53,559 nucleotides of DNA from Prevotella sp. (GCA_024681705.1 JAILAI010000265.1:1-53559), one strand, 5' to 3'; shown: positions 37,070 through 47,267, counted from the first letter of the stretch. The notes: generated from the sequence alone by a model not told the origin. Program-made: numbers and translations.

Positions 37070-38905
37070 ATGAAACAGAAAATCTATATTCTAGCTATGT
37101 TTGCGGCATTAACATTGTCCGCATGCTCGACAGATGATCCTTATGAAGACATCTTCAGTTATTCTCAGTATGATAATTCCCAAAGCGGTGGCATGTCTGG
37201 TACAGGTGGTAGCACTTCTACCAATACTGGTGTGCTTGGCGATCTCGCTTCGTTCGATATCTCCGTCGATACGTCTTCTTTGTCGGAGAGCGAAACCTTG
37301 CCCGACGCCACAGACACCTATTATGAAGACTATGTAGAGACTTATTCGCCTACTTCGGTGGTTACTGTTACCTACGATGGTTCGCAAGCTACGATTGGTG
37401 AACTGCCCGAAGGTGTAACCGCAACGGTGAATGGTGCCCACGTCACCATCTCTTCTACCTTAAAGAATATGTGCTATCAGCTTTCTGGAAGCAGTACCGA
37501 CGGATCGTTTAAAATCTATAGCGACAAGAAATTTTCGCTTGTCATGAACGGAATTACGCTCACAAATCCTCAAGGTGCAGCTATAAATAATCAGGGAAAG
37601 CGGATGTACTTGGTCATTGCCGACGGTACTATCAACTCACTCTCCGACGGAACTACCTATTCAACTCCAGACGATGAGGATGAGAAAGGCGCCCTCTTCA
37701 GTGAAGGTAAAATAGCTATCAGCGGAAGCGGATTGCTCACAGTAACCGCACAAGGTAAGAATGGTATCGTCAGCGACGACTATATCCTGTTCCGTCCAGG
37801 ATGCAATGTCCAGGTGAAATCGACAGCTTCCAATGGCATAAAGAGTAACGATGGTATCATTATTCGTGGTGGCGTCATCAATGTGGAGACGTCTGCCAAC
37901 GCTTCGAAAGCAATGAAGACCGATGGTCAGGTACTGATTGAAGGAGGTCGTACCACGCTACTCACAACAGGTTCTACGGAATATGATTCCGACGACCGCG
38001 AATATAAGGGTTGTGCCGCGCTGAAAGCCGACAGCATCATCACGATTACTGGTGGCACTTTGCTGGCTAAAAGCACTGGCGGAGGTGGTAAAGGCATCAG
38101 TGGTGATCTGACGATGACCATCACCGGAGGCACCGTTCGCGCTCTTTCCACAGGCTCCAACAGCAATAGTGTTTCGGCAAAAGCCATTAAGTTTGATGGC
38201 GACATCTTGATACAAGGTGGTGATATCATGGCGCGTGCCTCCAGTCACGAGGCTATCGAGACTAAGGGTAAACTCACCGTAGAAGCTGGTAGCGTTGCCG
38301 CATATAGCTCTGATGATGCCATCAACTCGGCTAAGGATATGAACATCAATGGTGGTTATGTTTATGGTTACAGTACTGGTAACGACGGAATCGACTCTAA
38401 TGGAAACCTCACCGTCAGCGGTGGTTTGCTCATTGGTATTGGTGCTACAGCTCCAGAGGAAGGCATCGACGCCGTAGAGGGAAAGACATTCTCCATCAAT
38501 GGCGGCACCGTCATCGGACTAGGCGGTGGTGGTGAAGCTATGAGTGGAACGCAGCAGAAAGCCTCCATCTCTGGCGTAAGTGTCAGCGCAGGTAGCTATC
38601 TCGCCGTACTCGACGCAAATGGCTCATGCCTCTTTGCCCTTCAGTCGCCGCGCGGCTTTAGTGGAGCCACGTTGCAGGTGAGCGATCCCAATATGAAGAG
38701 CGGCACTACCTACACGCTTTCTTCCGCTTCTTCAATATCTGGCACGGGTTCTTTCTTCGGCTACCTTTCTGCTCCGACCGTTAGCAGCGCCACACAAATC
38801 ACTACCTTTACCACTTCAACGACTACTTCCGGCGGCATGGGAGGCGCCGGAGGTGGCTTTCCGGGAAGCACTGGCACAGGTGGTAGTCGTCCTGGCGGTT
38901 GGTAA
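37070..38905 (+). CDS. Lipoprotein with Cthe_2159/DUF4353-like carbohydrate-binding beta-helix
   Basis: Lipobox LTLSACSTDD; repeated GGVINVETSANASKAMKTDGQVLIEGGRTTLLTTG / GGTLLAKSTGGGGKGISGDLTMTITGGTVRALSTG units; Gly-rich C-terminus. Confidence 0.82.
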   Translation: MKQKIYILAMFAALTLSACSTDDPYEDIFSYSQYDNSQSGGMSGTGGSTSTNTGVLGDLASFDISVDTSSLSESETLPDATDTYYEDYVETYSPTSVVTVTYDGSQATIGELPEGVTATVNGAHVTISSTLKNMCYQLSGSSTDGSFKIYSDKKFSLVMNGITLTNPQGAAINNQGKRMYLVIADGTINSLSDGTTYSTPDDEDEKGALFSEGKIAISGSGLLTVTAQGKNGIVSDDYILFRPGCNVQVKSTASNGIKSNDGIIIRGGVINVETSANASKAMKTDGQVLIEGGRTTLLTTGSTEYDSDDREYKGCAALKADSIITITGGTLLAKSTGGGGKGISGDLTMTITGGTVRALSTGSNSNSVSAKAIKFDGDILIQGGDIMARASSHEAIETKGKLTVEAGSVAAYSSDDAINSAKDMNINGGYVYGYSTGNDGIDSNGNLTVSGGLLIGIGATAPEEGIDAVEGKTFSINGGTVIGLGGGGEAMSGTQQKASISGVSVSAGSYLAVLDANGSCLFALQSPRGFSGATLQVSDPNMKSGTTYTLSSASSISGTGSFFGYLSAPTVSSATQITTFTTSTTTSGGMGGAGGGFPGSTGTGGSRPGGW

Positions 38906-39085
38906 TCTGTGGACCTATGCTTTGCTTTACAGAAAAAAAAGACAGCTACGACAGGTCTTGCGAGATACAATAAATTCTTACTTTTAGCGTTATAATCTTA
39001 TATATGTAAAGGTTCAGGAGTTGACGGGAACTCCCACAACTCCTGACCTCTGTTGAAAACTTACAAAACATGAAGAAACACTACA

Positions 39086-40366
39086 ATGACTCACCTGAAA
39101 CGTGAACTGAAAGAAAACCTGGTTTACCTTGCATTGTGGATTATTCTTTTCGCGGCACCAGTCGTCTCTCAGCTGGTGCATGTGCAGGATCATTCGCACA
39201 TGGAATTCCGCTGGGATGACATTTTCTCCGTGTGGCACATCTATGTTGGTTTCCTGGTTGTCTTTCTCATCCATAATTTCCTGCTTGCCCCCATCCTGAT
39301 ATACCGTCAGCGCAAACTGGCGTATTTCTCCAGCGTTTTTCTGCTGTTGGTGGCTTTTATGCTCTATCAGTGCAGGACCATGCCGGGCCAAGAGCCAGGG
39401 GGACCCGAGTTTGCGGAAGGTCCTGGTCAGATGCCTCCTCCGCCGTTTGACGAAGCCAACGACAGTCTCTTTGCAGGTCCACCTGCACCGGGGGAAGCAG
39501 GTCCGGATAGTCTCTTCGGACATTTCCCTGGCGAACGTGAAGAGATGGCAGACCAGCACCAAGGACCCGAGTTCCGTCCCGATGACGGACCGCATCCCGG
39601 CGAAAAGAAACCGCTCAAGGGTATGCCCATTATTGAAAATGTAATGCCTACGGTGATTGTTCTCTTGCTTATGGGAATGAATCTTGGCGTGAAGCTCTAC
39701 TTCAAGGCCGATGACGATATGAAGGAGATGCAGATGTTGGAAAAGAAAAGTCTCGAGCATCAGCTGGCTTATCTGAAATACCAGATCAATCCCCATTTCC
39801 TGATGAACACGCTCAACAACATTCATGCGTTGGTCGACATCGAACCAGAAAAGGCCAAGGAGACCATCGTGATTCTCTCTCGCATCATGCGTCACGTGCT
39901 GTACGATGGCGACCGAAGTCTCATCCCCTTGCAGCACGAACTCGATTTCTTAAACAACTATGTCGACTTGATGCGAATCCGCTATACCGACCACGTCCGC
40001 ATGAATGTAGACGTGCCAACGGCTCTACCCGAGGCAAGTATCCCACCGCTGTTGCTCATCACTTTCGTAGAAAATGCCTTCAAACACGGCATCAGCTATA
40101 AGCAGGAGTCGTTCGTTGATATCAAAGTCGTCATCAGCGACAAACGCCTGAAATTCACTTGTCGCAACAGCAAAGTGCGACGAACGGAGACAGAATCATC
40201 CACAAAGAAACCAGAAGAGGGCGGCGTTGGGCTGGCCAATGTGAAACAAAGATTACAATTATTATATGGAAAGAATTATACTTTAGATATTGATGACGGC
40301 ACAGACACCTTTGAAGTGTTGTTGCTCATCCCCTTGTTAACGATAAAGAAAAAGGAAAATGATTAG
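39086..40366 (+). CDS. LytS/YehU-type sensor histidine kinase
   Basis: EHQLAYLKYQINPHFLMNTLNNIHALVDIEPEKAKETIVILSRIMRHVLYD (His_kinase family); GVGLANVKQRLQLLYG; Pro-rich loop between TM segments. Confidence 0.92.
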   Translation: MTHLKRELKENLVYLALWIILFAAPVVSQLVHVQDHSHMEFRWDDIFSVWHIYVGFLVVFLIHNFLLAPILIYRQRKLAYFSSVFLLLVAFMLYQCRTMPGQEPGGPEFAEGPGQMPPPPFDEANDSLFAGPPAPGEAGPDSLFGHFPGEREEMADQHQGPEFRPDDGPHPGEKKPLKGMPIIENVMPTVIVLLLMGMNLGVKLYFKADDDMKEMQMLEKKSLEHQLAYLKYQINPHFLMNTLNNIHALVDIEPEKAKETIVILSRIMRHVLYDGDRSLIPLQHELDFLNNYVDLMRIRYTDHVRMNVDVPTALPEASIPPLLLITFVENAFKHGISYKQESFVDIKVVISDKRLKFTCRNSKVRRTETESSTKKPEEGGVGLANVKQRLQLLYGKNYTLDIDDGTDTFEVLLLIPLLTIKKKEND

Positions 40367-41108
40367 AGTATTGGCTATTGACGATGAGCCGCTGGCATTG
40401 AAGCAGCTGGCCGCTTATATTGGAAAGATTCCGTATCTCGAACTGGTGGACACCTGCCAGAGCGCCCTCGATGCACTGAAGGTGATGGAGGAGGAAGTGG
40501 TGGATGCCATCTTCGTTGACATCAACATGCCCGACCTGAACGGCATGGACTTCGTAAAGTCGCTGTTGGTCCCGCCTCTTGTGGTCTTCACAACGGCCTA
40601 CTCCGAATATGCTGTCGAGGGATTCCGTGTAGATGCCGTAGATTATCTGCTCAAGCCCTTTGGCCTGCAGGACTTCCAGCGTGCAGCCCAGCGGCTGAAG
40701 GACCGTTTCGAAGCCACCCGCGCTTTGGATGGTCAGACTCAGCCGTCGGCTCCTCAGCCAGCTGTCGCACCTGCCGACGACAGCATGTTCCTGAAGACCG
40801 ACTACAAGACGGTTCGCATTTCGGTGAAAGATATCCGCTATGTAGAGGGAATGAGTGAGTATCTGAAGATTTATCTTGAGGGCCAGCCGAAGCCGCTGAT
40901 CGTACTGTTGAGTATGAAGAAGATGGAAGAGCGCTTGCCTCAAGATTCCTTTATGCGTATTCATCGCTCCTACATCATCAACCTGTCGAAGATACGCGAG
41001 GTGAACAAAAACCGCGTCATCATGGACGAGGACACCTATCTGCCCATAGGCGATTTGTACAAAGAGACCTTCCAGAACTATCTCAGCTCCAAGTTCCTTG
41101 GGAAATGA
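40359..41108 (+). CDS. LytTR family response regulator
   Basis: MIRVLAIDDEPLALKQLAAYI..DAIFVDINMPDLNGMDFVKSL..VDYLLKPF; LytTR YVEGMSEYLKIYLEG..FMRIHRSYIINLSKI; overlaps the kinase gene by 8 nt. Confidence 0.94.
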   Translation: MIRVLAIDDEPLALKQLAAYIGKIPYLELVDTCQSALDALKVMEEEVVDAIFVDINMPDLNGMDFVKSLLVPPLVVFTTAYSEYAVEGFRVDAVDYLLKPFGLQDFQRAAQRLKDRFEATRALDGQTQPSAPQPAVAPADDSMFLKTDYKTVRISVKDIRYVEGMSEYLKIYLEGQPKPLIVLLSMKKMEERLPQDSFMRIHRSYIINLSKIREVNKNRVIMDEDTYLPIGDLYKETFQNYLSSKFLGK

Positions 41109-41143
41109 TCGTGTTCCCCTTGTCCTTTGTCTTTGACAGAGTA

Positions 41144-41181
41144 CAAAAATGCGCCACCCCGAAAGCGAGTGGCGCATTTTT
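41144..41181 (+). terminator. Terminator after LytTR regulator
   Basis: AAAATGCGCCAC cccgaaagcga GTGGCGCATTTTT. Confidence 0.85.
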
Positions 41182-41241
41182 CGTATTGTCTATTCTCTGT
41201 TACTGCTCTTCCGATGAATATCAGGTGTGCTGGCAGAAACA

Positions 41242-42111
41242 TTATCCCACTGTAATGGTATATTCAGCCAAGAATGATGCTCCGGGCTGCAAATGATTCA
41301 TCAATGCCTTTTTGCGGAAGTCTCCTCGGTATTCTACCGTGTCGTGAACGCCATACCAAGGTTCAATGCAGACAAACGGAGCGTGCTTTCCGTAGGGACT
41401 CCAGATGCCAACGGCAGGCGTCTTCATGTCAACAGTGATGACCGGACGCTGTTGTTTGTCGAGCAATTGCACCTGCTTCACCTGACATTTGTCGATGATG
41501 ATGGCATCTTCCTTGAAGCTTTCCTCGTTGAATTTCCACAGACCTTTCTCTGTCTCCAGTGCGAAACGTCCAGGTATGATACAGCCGCCCATGTTGCCGA
41601 TGATTCGCTCGATGGCGCCTTCGTTGTCAAACTTCATTGTTCCTGCCATTGGTTCGCCTTCCTCCAAGTCGGGAACATAGAAAGCTGGATGACCGCCTAT
41701 CTGGAAGTGAATCTCCACGTCGTCGGTGTTGTGTACGTGCCAGATGACGTGTATCTTGTTGCCATCCAATCGGTAGGTGACGCTCAGCATAAAGTGGTAG
41801 GGATAGATTCGCCGAGTGTGAAGCGTGTCTTCTAGTGCGAATGTCACCTTCTGCTCGGTGCGGGCAATGAGTTTGAACTCCATGTCGCGTGCAAACCCGT
41901 GACGCTCCATCGGATATTCAAAGCCGTCGATGCGGTAGTGCCCTTGCCATAGTCCGCATACAATGGGGAATAGTATGGGCGAATGGCGTGCCCAGTAGTT
42001 GGGATCGGCCTGCCACAGATATTCCTTACCGTTGCTGTCTTTGATACTCTGCAGTTCGGCCCCCAGTGGATTGACGGCGATTTGCAGCTGTTCGTTTTTT
42101 AATGTTTCCAT
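41242..42111 (-). CDS. Aldose 1-epimerase family protein
   Basis: METLKNEQLQIAVNPLGAELQSIKDSNGKEYLWQADPNYWARHSPILFPIVG-like..GGHPAFYVP..WSPYGKHAPFVCIEPWYGV. Confidence 0.9.
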   Translation of the reverse strand: METLKNEQLQIAVNPLGAELQSIKDSNGKEYLWQADPNYWARHSPILFPIVCGLWQGHYRIDGFEYPMERHGFARDMEFKLIARTEQKVTFALEDTLHTRRIYPYHFMLSVTYRLDGNKIHVIWHVHNTDDVEIHFQIGGHPAFYVPDLEEGEPMAGTMKFDNEGAIERIIGNMGGCIIPGRFALETEKGLWKFNEESFKEDAIIIDKCQVKQVQLLDKQQRPVITVDMKTPAVGIWSPYGKHAPFVCIEPWYGVHDTVEYRGDFRKKALMNHLQPGASFLAEYTITVG

Positions 42112-42151
42112 AGGTCTCTGTTTTTTGTTATCGTTTTGAATGATTCAGTTT

Positions 42152-42337
42152 CTAATTTTCCAGCTTCTTGAAGATGACGAAGATCAGTGCGCTCGACACG
42201 ACGCCTATGCTGATGACAGAGGCGATGAACGTTGACAAAGATATATGATTCGTCAGGAAGACCACGCAAAACAAGGCAAGTGCCATACTTTGCAGTCCCG
42301 ACACTATTAAGATGGCTTTTTTTCTGTTCATGTTCAA
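42152..42337 (-). CDS. Small two-TM membrane protein
   Basis: MNMNRKKAILIVSGLQSMALALFCVVFLTNHISLSTFIASVISIGVVSSALIFVIFKKLEN; lies in operon order with the SPFH and RHH genes. Confidence 0.65.
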   Translation of the reverse strand: MNMNRKKAILIVSGLQSMALALFCVVFLTNHISLSTFIASVISIGVVSSALIFVIFKKLEN

Positions 42338-42347
42338 TTCTTTATTG

Positions 42348-42554
42348 TTATTCTGGTTCTTCTTCTTTGCTTTTGTCTTCCGATGTACGCTTCTTGGGCA
42401 AGCGACGGGCTTTCCGCAGTGCCTCGGTAATGATCCACTGCAGTTGTCCGTTGGTGCTGCGGAATTCGTCAGCAGCCCAGGCCTCGATTGCGTCCATCGT
42501 ATCGCTGTCTATGCGAAGGATGAAACTCTTATTCTTCGATTCTTTCTTTGGCAT
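42348..42554 (-). CDS. Arc/ribbon-helix-helix-like small DNA-binding protein
   Basis: SFILRIDSDTMDAIEAWAADEFRSTNGQLQWIITEALRKARRLPKK. Confidence 0.75.
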   Translation of the reverse strand: MPKKESKNKSFILRIDSDTMDAIEAWAADEFRSTNGQLQWIITEALRKARRLPKKRTSEDKSKEEEPE

Positions 42555-42715
42555 TACAATGTTTTAAAGAGTTTCAGAAGATGCTTTTAAGTGTTCCGGA
42601 AGTAACAGGAGTCCTGGAATTGCAGGCGGGATTTCTGCCGATGAAGTTCGCTATGCAACGAACTTAGTGCCAGAGAGTCCACAACTCTCATGACTCCTGT
42701 TCATCCTTATATTGC

Positions 42716-43666
42716 TTAGTGGTTCAACGTTCCGGTGTTGACCACTGGTTGTGCGCTTTCGTCGCCACAAAGCACTACCATCAGATTGCTCACCATGGCG
42801 GCCTTCTTGTCGTCGTCAAGCTCCACTATCTCCTCGTCAGAGAGGCGTTTCAGGGCCATTTTCACCATCGAGACAGCACCTTCCACAATCTTCTCGCGTG
42901 CGGTGATGATGGCCGATGCCTGCTGACGACGTAGCATCACAGCAGCAATCTCCGGTGCGTAAGCCAGATAGTTGATGCGTGCTTCCACCACTTCGATGCC
43001 TGCCATAGCCAGACGCTCGTCGAGTTTCTGCTCCAGCTCCTTGTTGATCTCGTCGCTACCGTCGCGAAGCGTCAGCTCGCCATCCTTGGTGTCGTCGCTA
43101 TTGTCGTAGGCATATTGTCCAGCCACCTGGCGAAGGGCGGCATCGCTCTGCACGCGGACGAAACGCTCGAATGCAGCCATTAGGCTCTTCGTGTCGGCAC
43201 TGCCCACCGAACTGGATCCCGGAGAGGCCATCGTCTGTGAGTCAATTTCAAAGAGAGCTTTGTATGTGTCGTTCAGTTTCCACACCAGCACAAGACCAAT
43301 CATCACCGGGTTGCCAGTCTTGTCGTTCACCTTGATGGGTTCGGCATCCATGTTGCGAGCCCTCAACGACAGCTTCTGTGCCGAGCAGAAGGGGTTGATC
43401 CAGTAGTAACCCGTCTGGGTAAATGTGCCGCGATACTTACCGAAGAATGTGATTACGCGTGCCTCATTTGGCTCGAGCATCAGGAAACCGCACCACAGAA
43501 TGATGGCGGTCAACAGCAACAAAGCTCCCACCACGATAAGGGGAATACTGTTGATAATGCCATCTATCAACACGGCAATGCTGCCTAGTGTGATGATGAT
43601 GCAGACGAACAACATCAAGAATCCGTTAAGAACGGTTCCACCATAATTAAATTCTTTCTTTTCCAT
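42716..43666 (-). CDS. SPFH (stomatin/prohibitin-like) domain protein
   Basis: MLEPNEARVITFFGKYRGTFTQTGYYWINPF..LDERLAMAGIEVVEARINYLAYAPEIAAVMLRRQQASAIITAREKIVEGAVSMV. Confidence 0.92.
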   Translation of the reverse strand: MEKKEFNYGGTVLNGFLMLFVCIIITLGSIAVLIDGIINSIPLIVVGALLLLTAIILWCGFLMLEPNEARVITFFGKYRGTFTQTGYYWINPFCSAQKLSLRARNMDAEPIKVNDKTGNPVMIGLVLVWKLNDTYKALFEIDSQTMASPGSSSVGSADTKSLMAAFERFVRVQSDAALRQVAGQYAYDNSDDTKDGELTLRDGSDEINKELEQKLDERLAMAGIEVVEARINYLAYAPEIAAVMLRRQQASAIITAREKIVEGAVSMVKMALKRLSDEEIVELDDDKKAAMVSNLMVVLCGDESAQPVVNTGTLNH

Positions 43667-43850
43667 ATTAAATACGTTGATAAATAAGTGATATCATTTT
43701 GATATTGCAAAGATACGAAAAAATATTCCAAAGTTGTATCTTTTGTGGCCCAAATTTAGGATTTTTTTACTATTCGGGCGTGAAAACAGGGTGGCGAAGA
43801 CGTCGTTTAGGGAATCGTGGTTTGACAGATGGAAGAAATGAACACGCCGC

Positions 43851-43935
43851 GTTGGCGAAAAAAATCTAGATTTTTTGGAGCGAAATTGGCGCTTTTGATG
43901 AAAAAAATCTAGATTTTTTATCGAGAGTGTGGCGG
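43851..43935. repeat. Dispersed intergenic repeat, copy 4
   Basis: gttggcgaaaaaaatctagattttttggagcgaaattggcgcttttgatgaaaaaaatctagattttttatcga: two palindromes flanking the GGCGC block. Confidence 0.87.
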
Positions 43936-44112
43936 ATAGTGTTCGGGAAAGCGAAGGTTTGCCGTTGTGAAAGTGGCAGTTTCATTGCCTGAAAAGGGTG
44001 GAGGAATGAAATGCCTGCGCCTGATGGCGCATTGTCGCATTGCAGTTCTTTGCATGACGATAGCCGCCGTTTTGTTTGCTATGCTGCGTTGCTAAAGCAG
44101 AAAAGTCACTCT

Positions 44113-47100
44113 TCATTGCAGGTTGAACGCGTTGAGCTGGCTGCGCATGTGCTGTTCGATGCGCCGTGCAAGGCCTTCGTCGGTCTGCTGAGCTTCCTCG
44201 AGAATATGCCGAAGAATGTAGAGATGGCGGCCTATGGCAGTCTGGTTGTTTGTTTGCTGGGTGGCCGAAAGCGATTGAAAGTATTCGAGCATCTGCCGCG
44301 AAGAGTCGTAGAGCAGCGACAGACGTTTGTATGCTTCTTCGCGGTTGCCTAGCAGTCGGTAGGCTCGGGCGATGTCTATATCGTTGCCAAGTATGTAGTC
44401 GGCAGGTAGGCACGATAGCGGAATCGCCTCGTCGGCACGCTTTAGCACACGTTGGGCTTGTTCAAAACTCTGATTCGCGGCGCTGTCTTTGTCCGTTTGA
44501 TTGGCAAAGCCCTCTGCAATGAGTTGAAGAGCCAGTTGCGCAAAAAGTCGACGATAGCGGTAGGCCATGCCGCGAGCGGTCTCGTCGAGATAGACGCTAG
44601 GGTCGTTGATACCTGTAAAGCGGAAGCGCGTCATCAGGTTCTGGTAGGTCCGGGCAGTGTCCATGCGTTGTCCGGATGTCGGTTTTGCGGCACTTGTGGT
44701 GTCAGATGGGGTGGAGGCGTTTGATGCGGAGCTGGAGGGAACGAACCGGGCGGCGAGCCCTTCGATGACGGTGTGGTCGTCGAGATTCAGATAGTCGCTT
44801 TCACCCACGGATGTAGCTACGTAGACGGGCCGTTCGTCGCTATGGCGCAGTAGTTCAAGCAGTGCTAACTCATTTTTGTATAGCTTGCGGCGGCCTTTGA
44901 GGGGGATGTCCCATTGGTCCGAAAGATGAAGCGTGTCGGTGTCAAGGTCGGTCAGGTCGTAGACGTCGTTTTGGCCGGTGATATAGTCGGCGGGTTCCCA
45001 GTCGATGGGCAGTCCCGGCGAATCGTAAGCAGGTCGTCGCAGCTGGTCGATGTACCAGTCGGTCTGCATATACTGCAGGTTGCACACACGGGCATCGCTG
45101 CGATAACCCTCCACCTCTTGCGCATACCAAAGCGGGAATGTGTCGTTGTCACCATTTGTCAAAATGATGGGGTTGCCCTCATCGGGCAGAGAGGACAAGT
45201 AGTTGTAGCCTGCATCGCGACAGATATAGCGCCCTGAGCGGTCGTGATCGTCCCAGTTCTGCGTTGCCATCAGAACGGGGATGCCTAGCGAGAGAAGTGT
45301 GGTGACGGCGGCAGAAACAGTAGCCGGGATGCTTTTCCTGCAATAGCGGAGAGCGCGGGCGAGGGGAACCACGCCCATGCCGCACCAGATGGCGAAGGCA
45401 TAGAACGACCCCGCATAGGCGTAGTCTCGTTCTCGGGGCTGCATAGGCGTCTGGTTTATGTAGACCACGATGGCAAGTCCTGTCATGAGGAAGAGCATGA
45501 GCACCACCCAGAACTGCTGTCTGCCGTGTCGCCGACAACATGCCGACTGCCACCATAGACCCAACAAACCCAGTAGCAAGGGCAGACAGAAGTATACGTT
45601 GTGCCCGCGGTTATGCTGCAGTTCCGTGGGGAGAAGCCGCTGATCGCCCAATCGCCAATTGTCCAGCAGGCTGACGCCCGAGAGCCAGTTGCCGTGTTCG
45701 GGTTCGCCGTGACTCTGTATGTCGTTCTGTCGTCCGGCAAAGTTCCAGAGGAAATAGCGCCAATACATGAAGTTGCATTGGTAGCCGAAGAAGAAGCGCA
45801 GGTTGTCCCATTGCGATGGCATCGTCACGCTCACCATCTCGCCACAACGATCATACCACACCTCTTTGCCGTTGTTGCCGCCCGTCCACGCTTCGTAGGC
45901 ATCGGCGTGGCGCGGGTTCCACATGCGCGGGAACCACATGTTCTGTGCGTATACATACTCGATATGATGGCCGGTCACGATGTATTGGTCCTTCTCGCCA
46001 GCCTCTTCTTTTGGTTTTGGCTGATAGATGGTCTTTCCCTGTTGTATTTCGGGTACACAGTAGTTGCCCTCTATTCGCAGCTGGGGTTGCGAACTATAGG
46101 CCTGACCATAGAGCAACGGCCCGTGCTCATACTGGTCGCGCGCCAGGTAGCGCCCAAGCGAGAAAATGTCTTTCGGTGCGTTTTGGTTCATGGGCGTGTT
46201 GGCAGAAGCACGCACAAAAGTCACCGCATAGCTGCCGTAGCCAAGCAACAGCATCAGGAAACAGAGCAGCGAGGTGTTCAGGATGCGCAATTGTCGGCGT
46301 TGCGCATAGGCGATGGCGAGGATGAGTGCGGGGAATAATATAATAAGGTACACGAGGAAACCGCTGTTGAAAGGCAGACCTAGATGGTTGACAAACAGTA
46401 GTTCGAACCATCCACCCACCGTCGTGACGCCTGGAATGATGACGAACAAGATGACACCAATGAGAGCGAACGACGCTAATAGCGCCGCGATGACTCCCCA
46501 TGTCCGGATGTTGGGGAAGCGATGGAAACAGAACACCAAGACGATGGCAGGCAGACAAAGCAGGTTGAGCAGGTGGACACCGATGCTGAGCCCCATGAGA
46601 TAGGCGATGAGAATCAGCCAACGGTCGCTCTGTGGTTCGTCTGCATGGTCCTCCCATTTCAGAATCAGCCAGAAAACGACCGCCGTAAAGGCCGACGAAA
46701 AGGCGTAGACTTCGCCTTCTACGGCAGAGAACCAGAATGTGTCGCTGAACGTATAGACGAGTGAACCTACGAGTGCTGCGCCAATGATGATAATGGTTTG
46801 TGAAACCGATGGGGCTGCTTCTTTTCTCGTCTTCGGGCCGTTTTCGTTGGTTGAAACGATTAGTCGGCGCACCAAATGGCTGATGGTCCAGAAGAGAAAC
46901 AGGATGGTGAGGGCCGAGAGGAACGCGCTGAGCAGGTTCACCATCATGGCTACGTGTTCTGTATTGCCACTCAGTTGGCTGAACAGGTTGGCAACCAACA
47001 TGAAGAAAGGTGCTCCTGGCTGATGGCCAATCTCGAGTTTATAGCCTGCGATGATGAATTCGGGACAGTCCCAAAACGAGGCGGTGGGTTCAATGGTGAG

Positions 47101-47172
47101 GCCGTAGACTGTGAACGCGATGGCAAACGTCAGCCAGCCGAAAAGGGTGTCAATGCGATGGAAGTGTTTCAT
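44113..47172 (-). CDS. DUF2723 (protein O-mannosyltransferase-like) membrane protein
   Basis: FHRIDTLFGWLTFAIAFTVYGLTIEPTASFWDCPEFIIAGYKLEIGHQPGAPFFMLVANLFS; many TMs; periplasmic TPR-like C-terminal part. Confidence 0.92.
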   Translation of the reverse strand: MKHFHRIDTLFGWLTFAIAFTVYGLTIEPTASFWDCPEFIIAGYKLEIGHQPGAPFFMLVANLFSQLSGNTEHVAMMVNLLSAFLSALTILFLFWTISHLVRRLIVSTNENGPKTRKEAAPSVSQTIIIIGAALVGSLVYTFSDTFWFSAVEGEVYAFSSAFTAVVFWLILKWEDHADEPQSDRWLILIAYLMGLSIGVHLLNLLCLPAIVLVFCFHRFPNIRTWGVIAALLASFALIGVILFVIIPGVTTVGGWFELLFVNHLGLPFNSGFLVYLIILFPALILAIAYAQRRQLRILNTSLLCFLMLLLGYGSYAVTFVRASANTPMNQNAPKDIFSLGRYLARDQYEHGPLLYGQAYSSQPQLRIEGNYCVPEIQQGKTIYQPKPKEEAGEKDQYIVTGHHIEYVYAQNMWFPRMWNPRHADAYEAWTGGNNGKEVWYDRCGEMVSVTMPSQWDNLRFFFGYQCNFMYWRYFLWNFAGRQNDIQSHGEPEHGNWLSGVSLLDNWRLGDQRLLPTELQHNRGHNVYFCLPLLLGLLGLWWQSACCRRHGRQQFWVVLMLFLMTGLAIVVYINQTPMQPRERDYAYAGSFYAFAIWCGMGVVPLARALRYCRKSIPATVSAAVTTLLSLGIPVLMATQNWDDHDRSGRYICRDAGYNYLSSLPDEGNPIILTNGDNDTFPLWYAQEVEGYRSDARVCNLQYMQTDWYIDQLRRPAYDSPGLPIDWEPADYITGQNDVYDLTDLDTDTLHLSDQWDIPLKGRRKLYKNELALLELLRHSDERPVYVATSVGESDYLNLDDHTVIEGLAARFVPSSSASNASTPSDTTSAAKPTSGQRMDTARTYQNLMTRFRFTGINDPSVYLDETARGMAYRYRRLFAQLALQLIAEGFANQTDKDSAANQSFEQAQRVLKRADEAIPLSCLPADYILGNDIDIARAYRLLGNREEAYKRLSLLYDSSRQMLEYFQSLSATQQTNNQTAIGRHLYILRHILEEAQQTDEGLARRIEQHMRSQLNAFNLQ

Positions 47173-47267
47173 CTTTGCTTACTGATTAGGCAAGCAAAGG
47201 TAGTGGGAATGGCCGACGGAGGCGAAAAAACTTGCTGACATTTGTCTGACAATTGCCAGACAAACGT

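Noticed and set aside
42152-42554. Toxin-antitoxin pair
   Set aside because: The RHH protein has no adjacent toxin-like gene; its neighbours are a small membrane protein and an SPFH protein.
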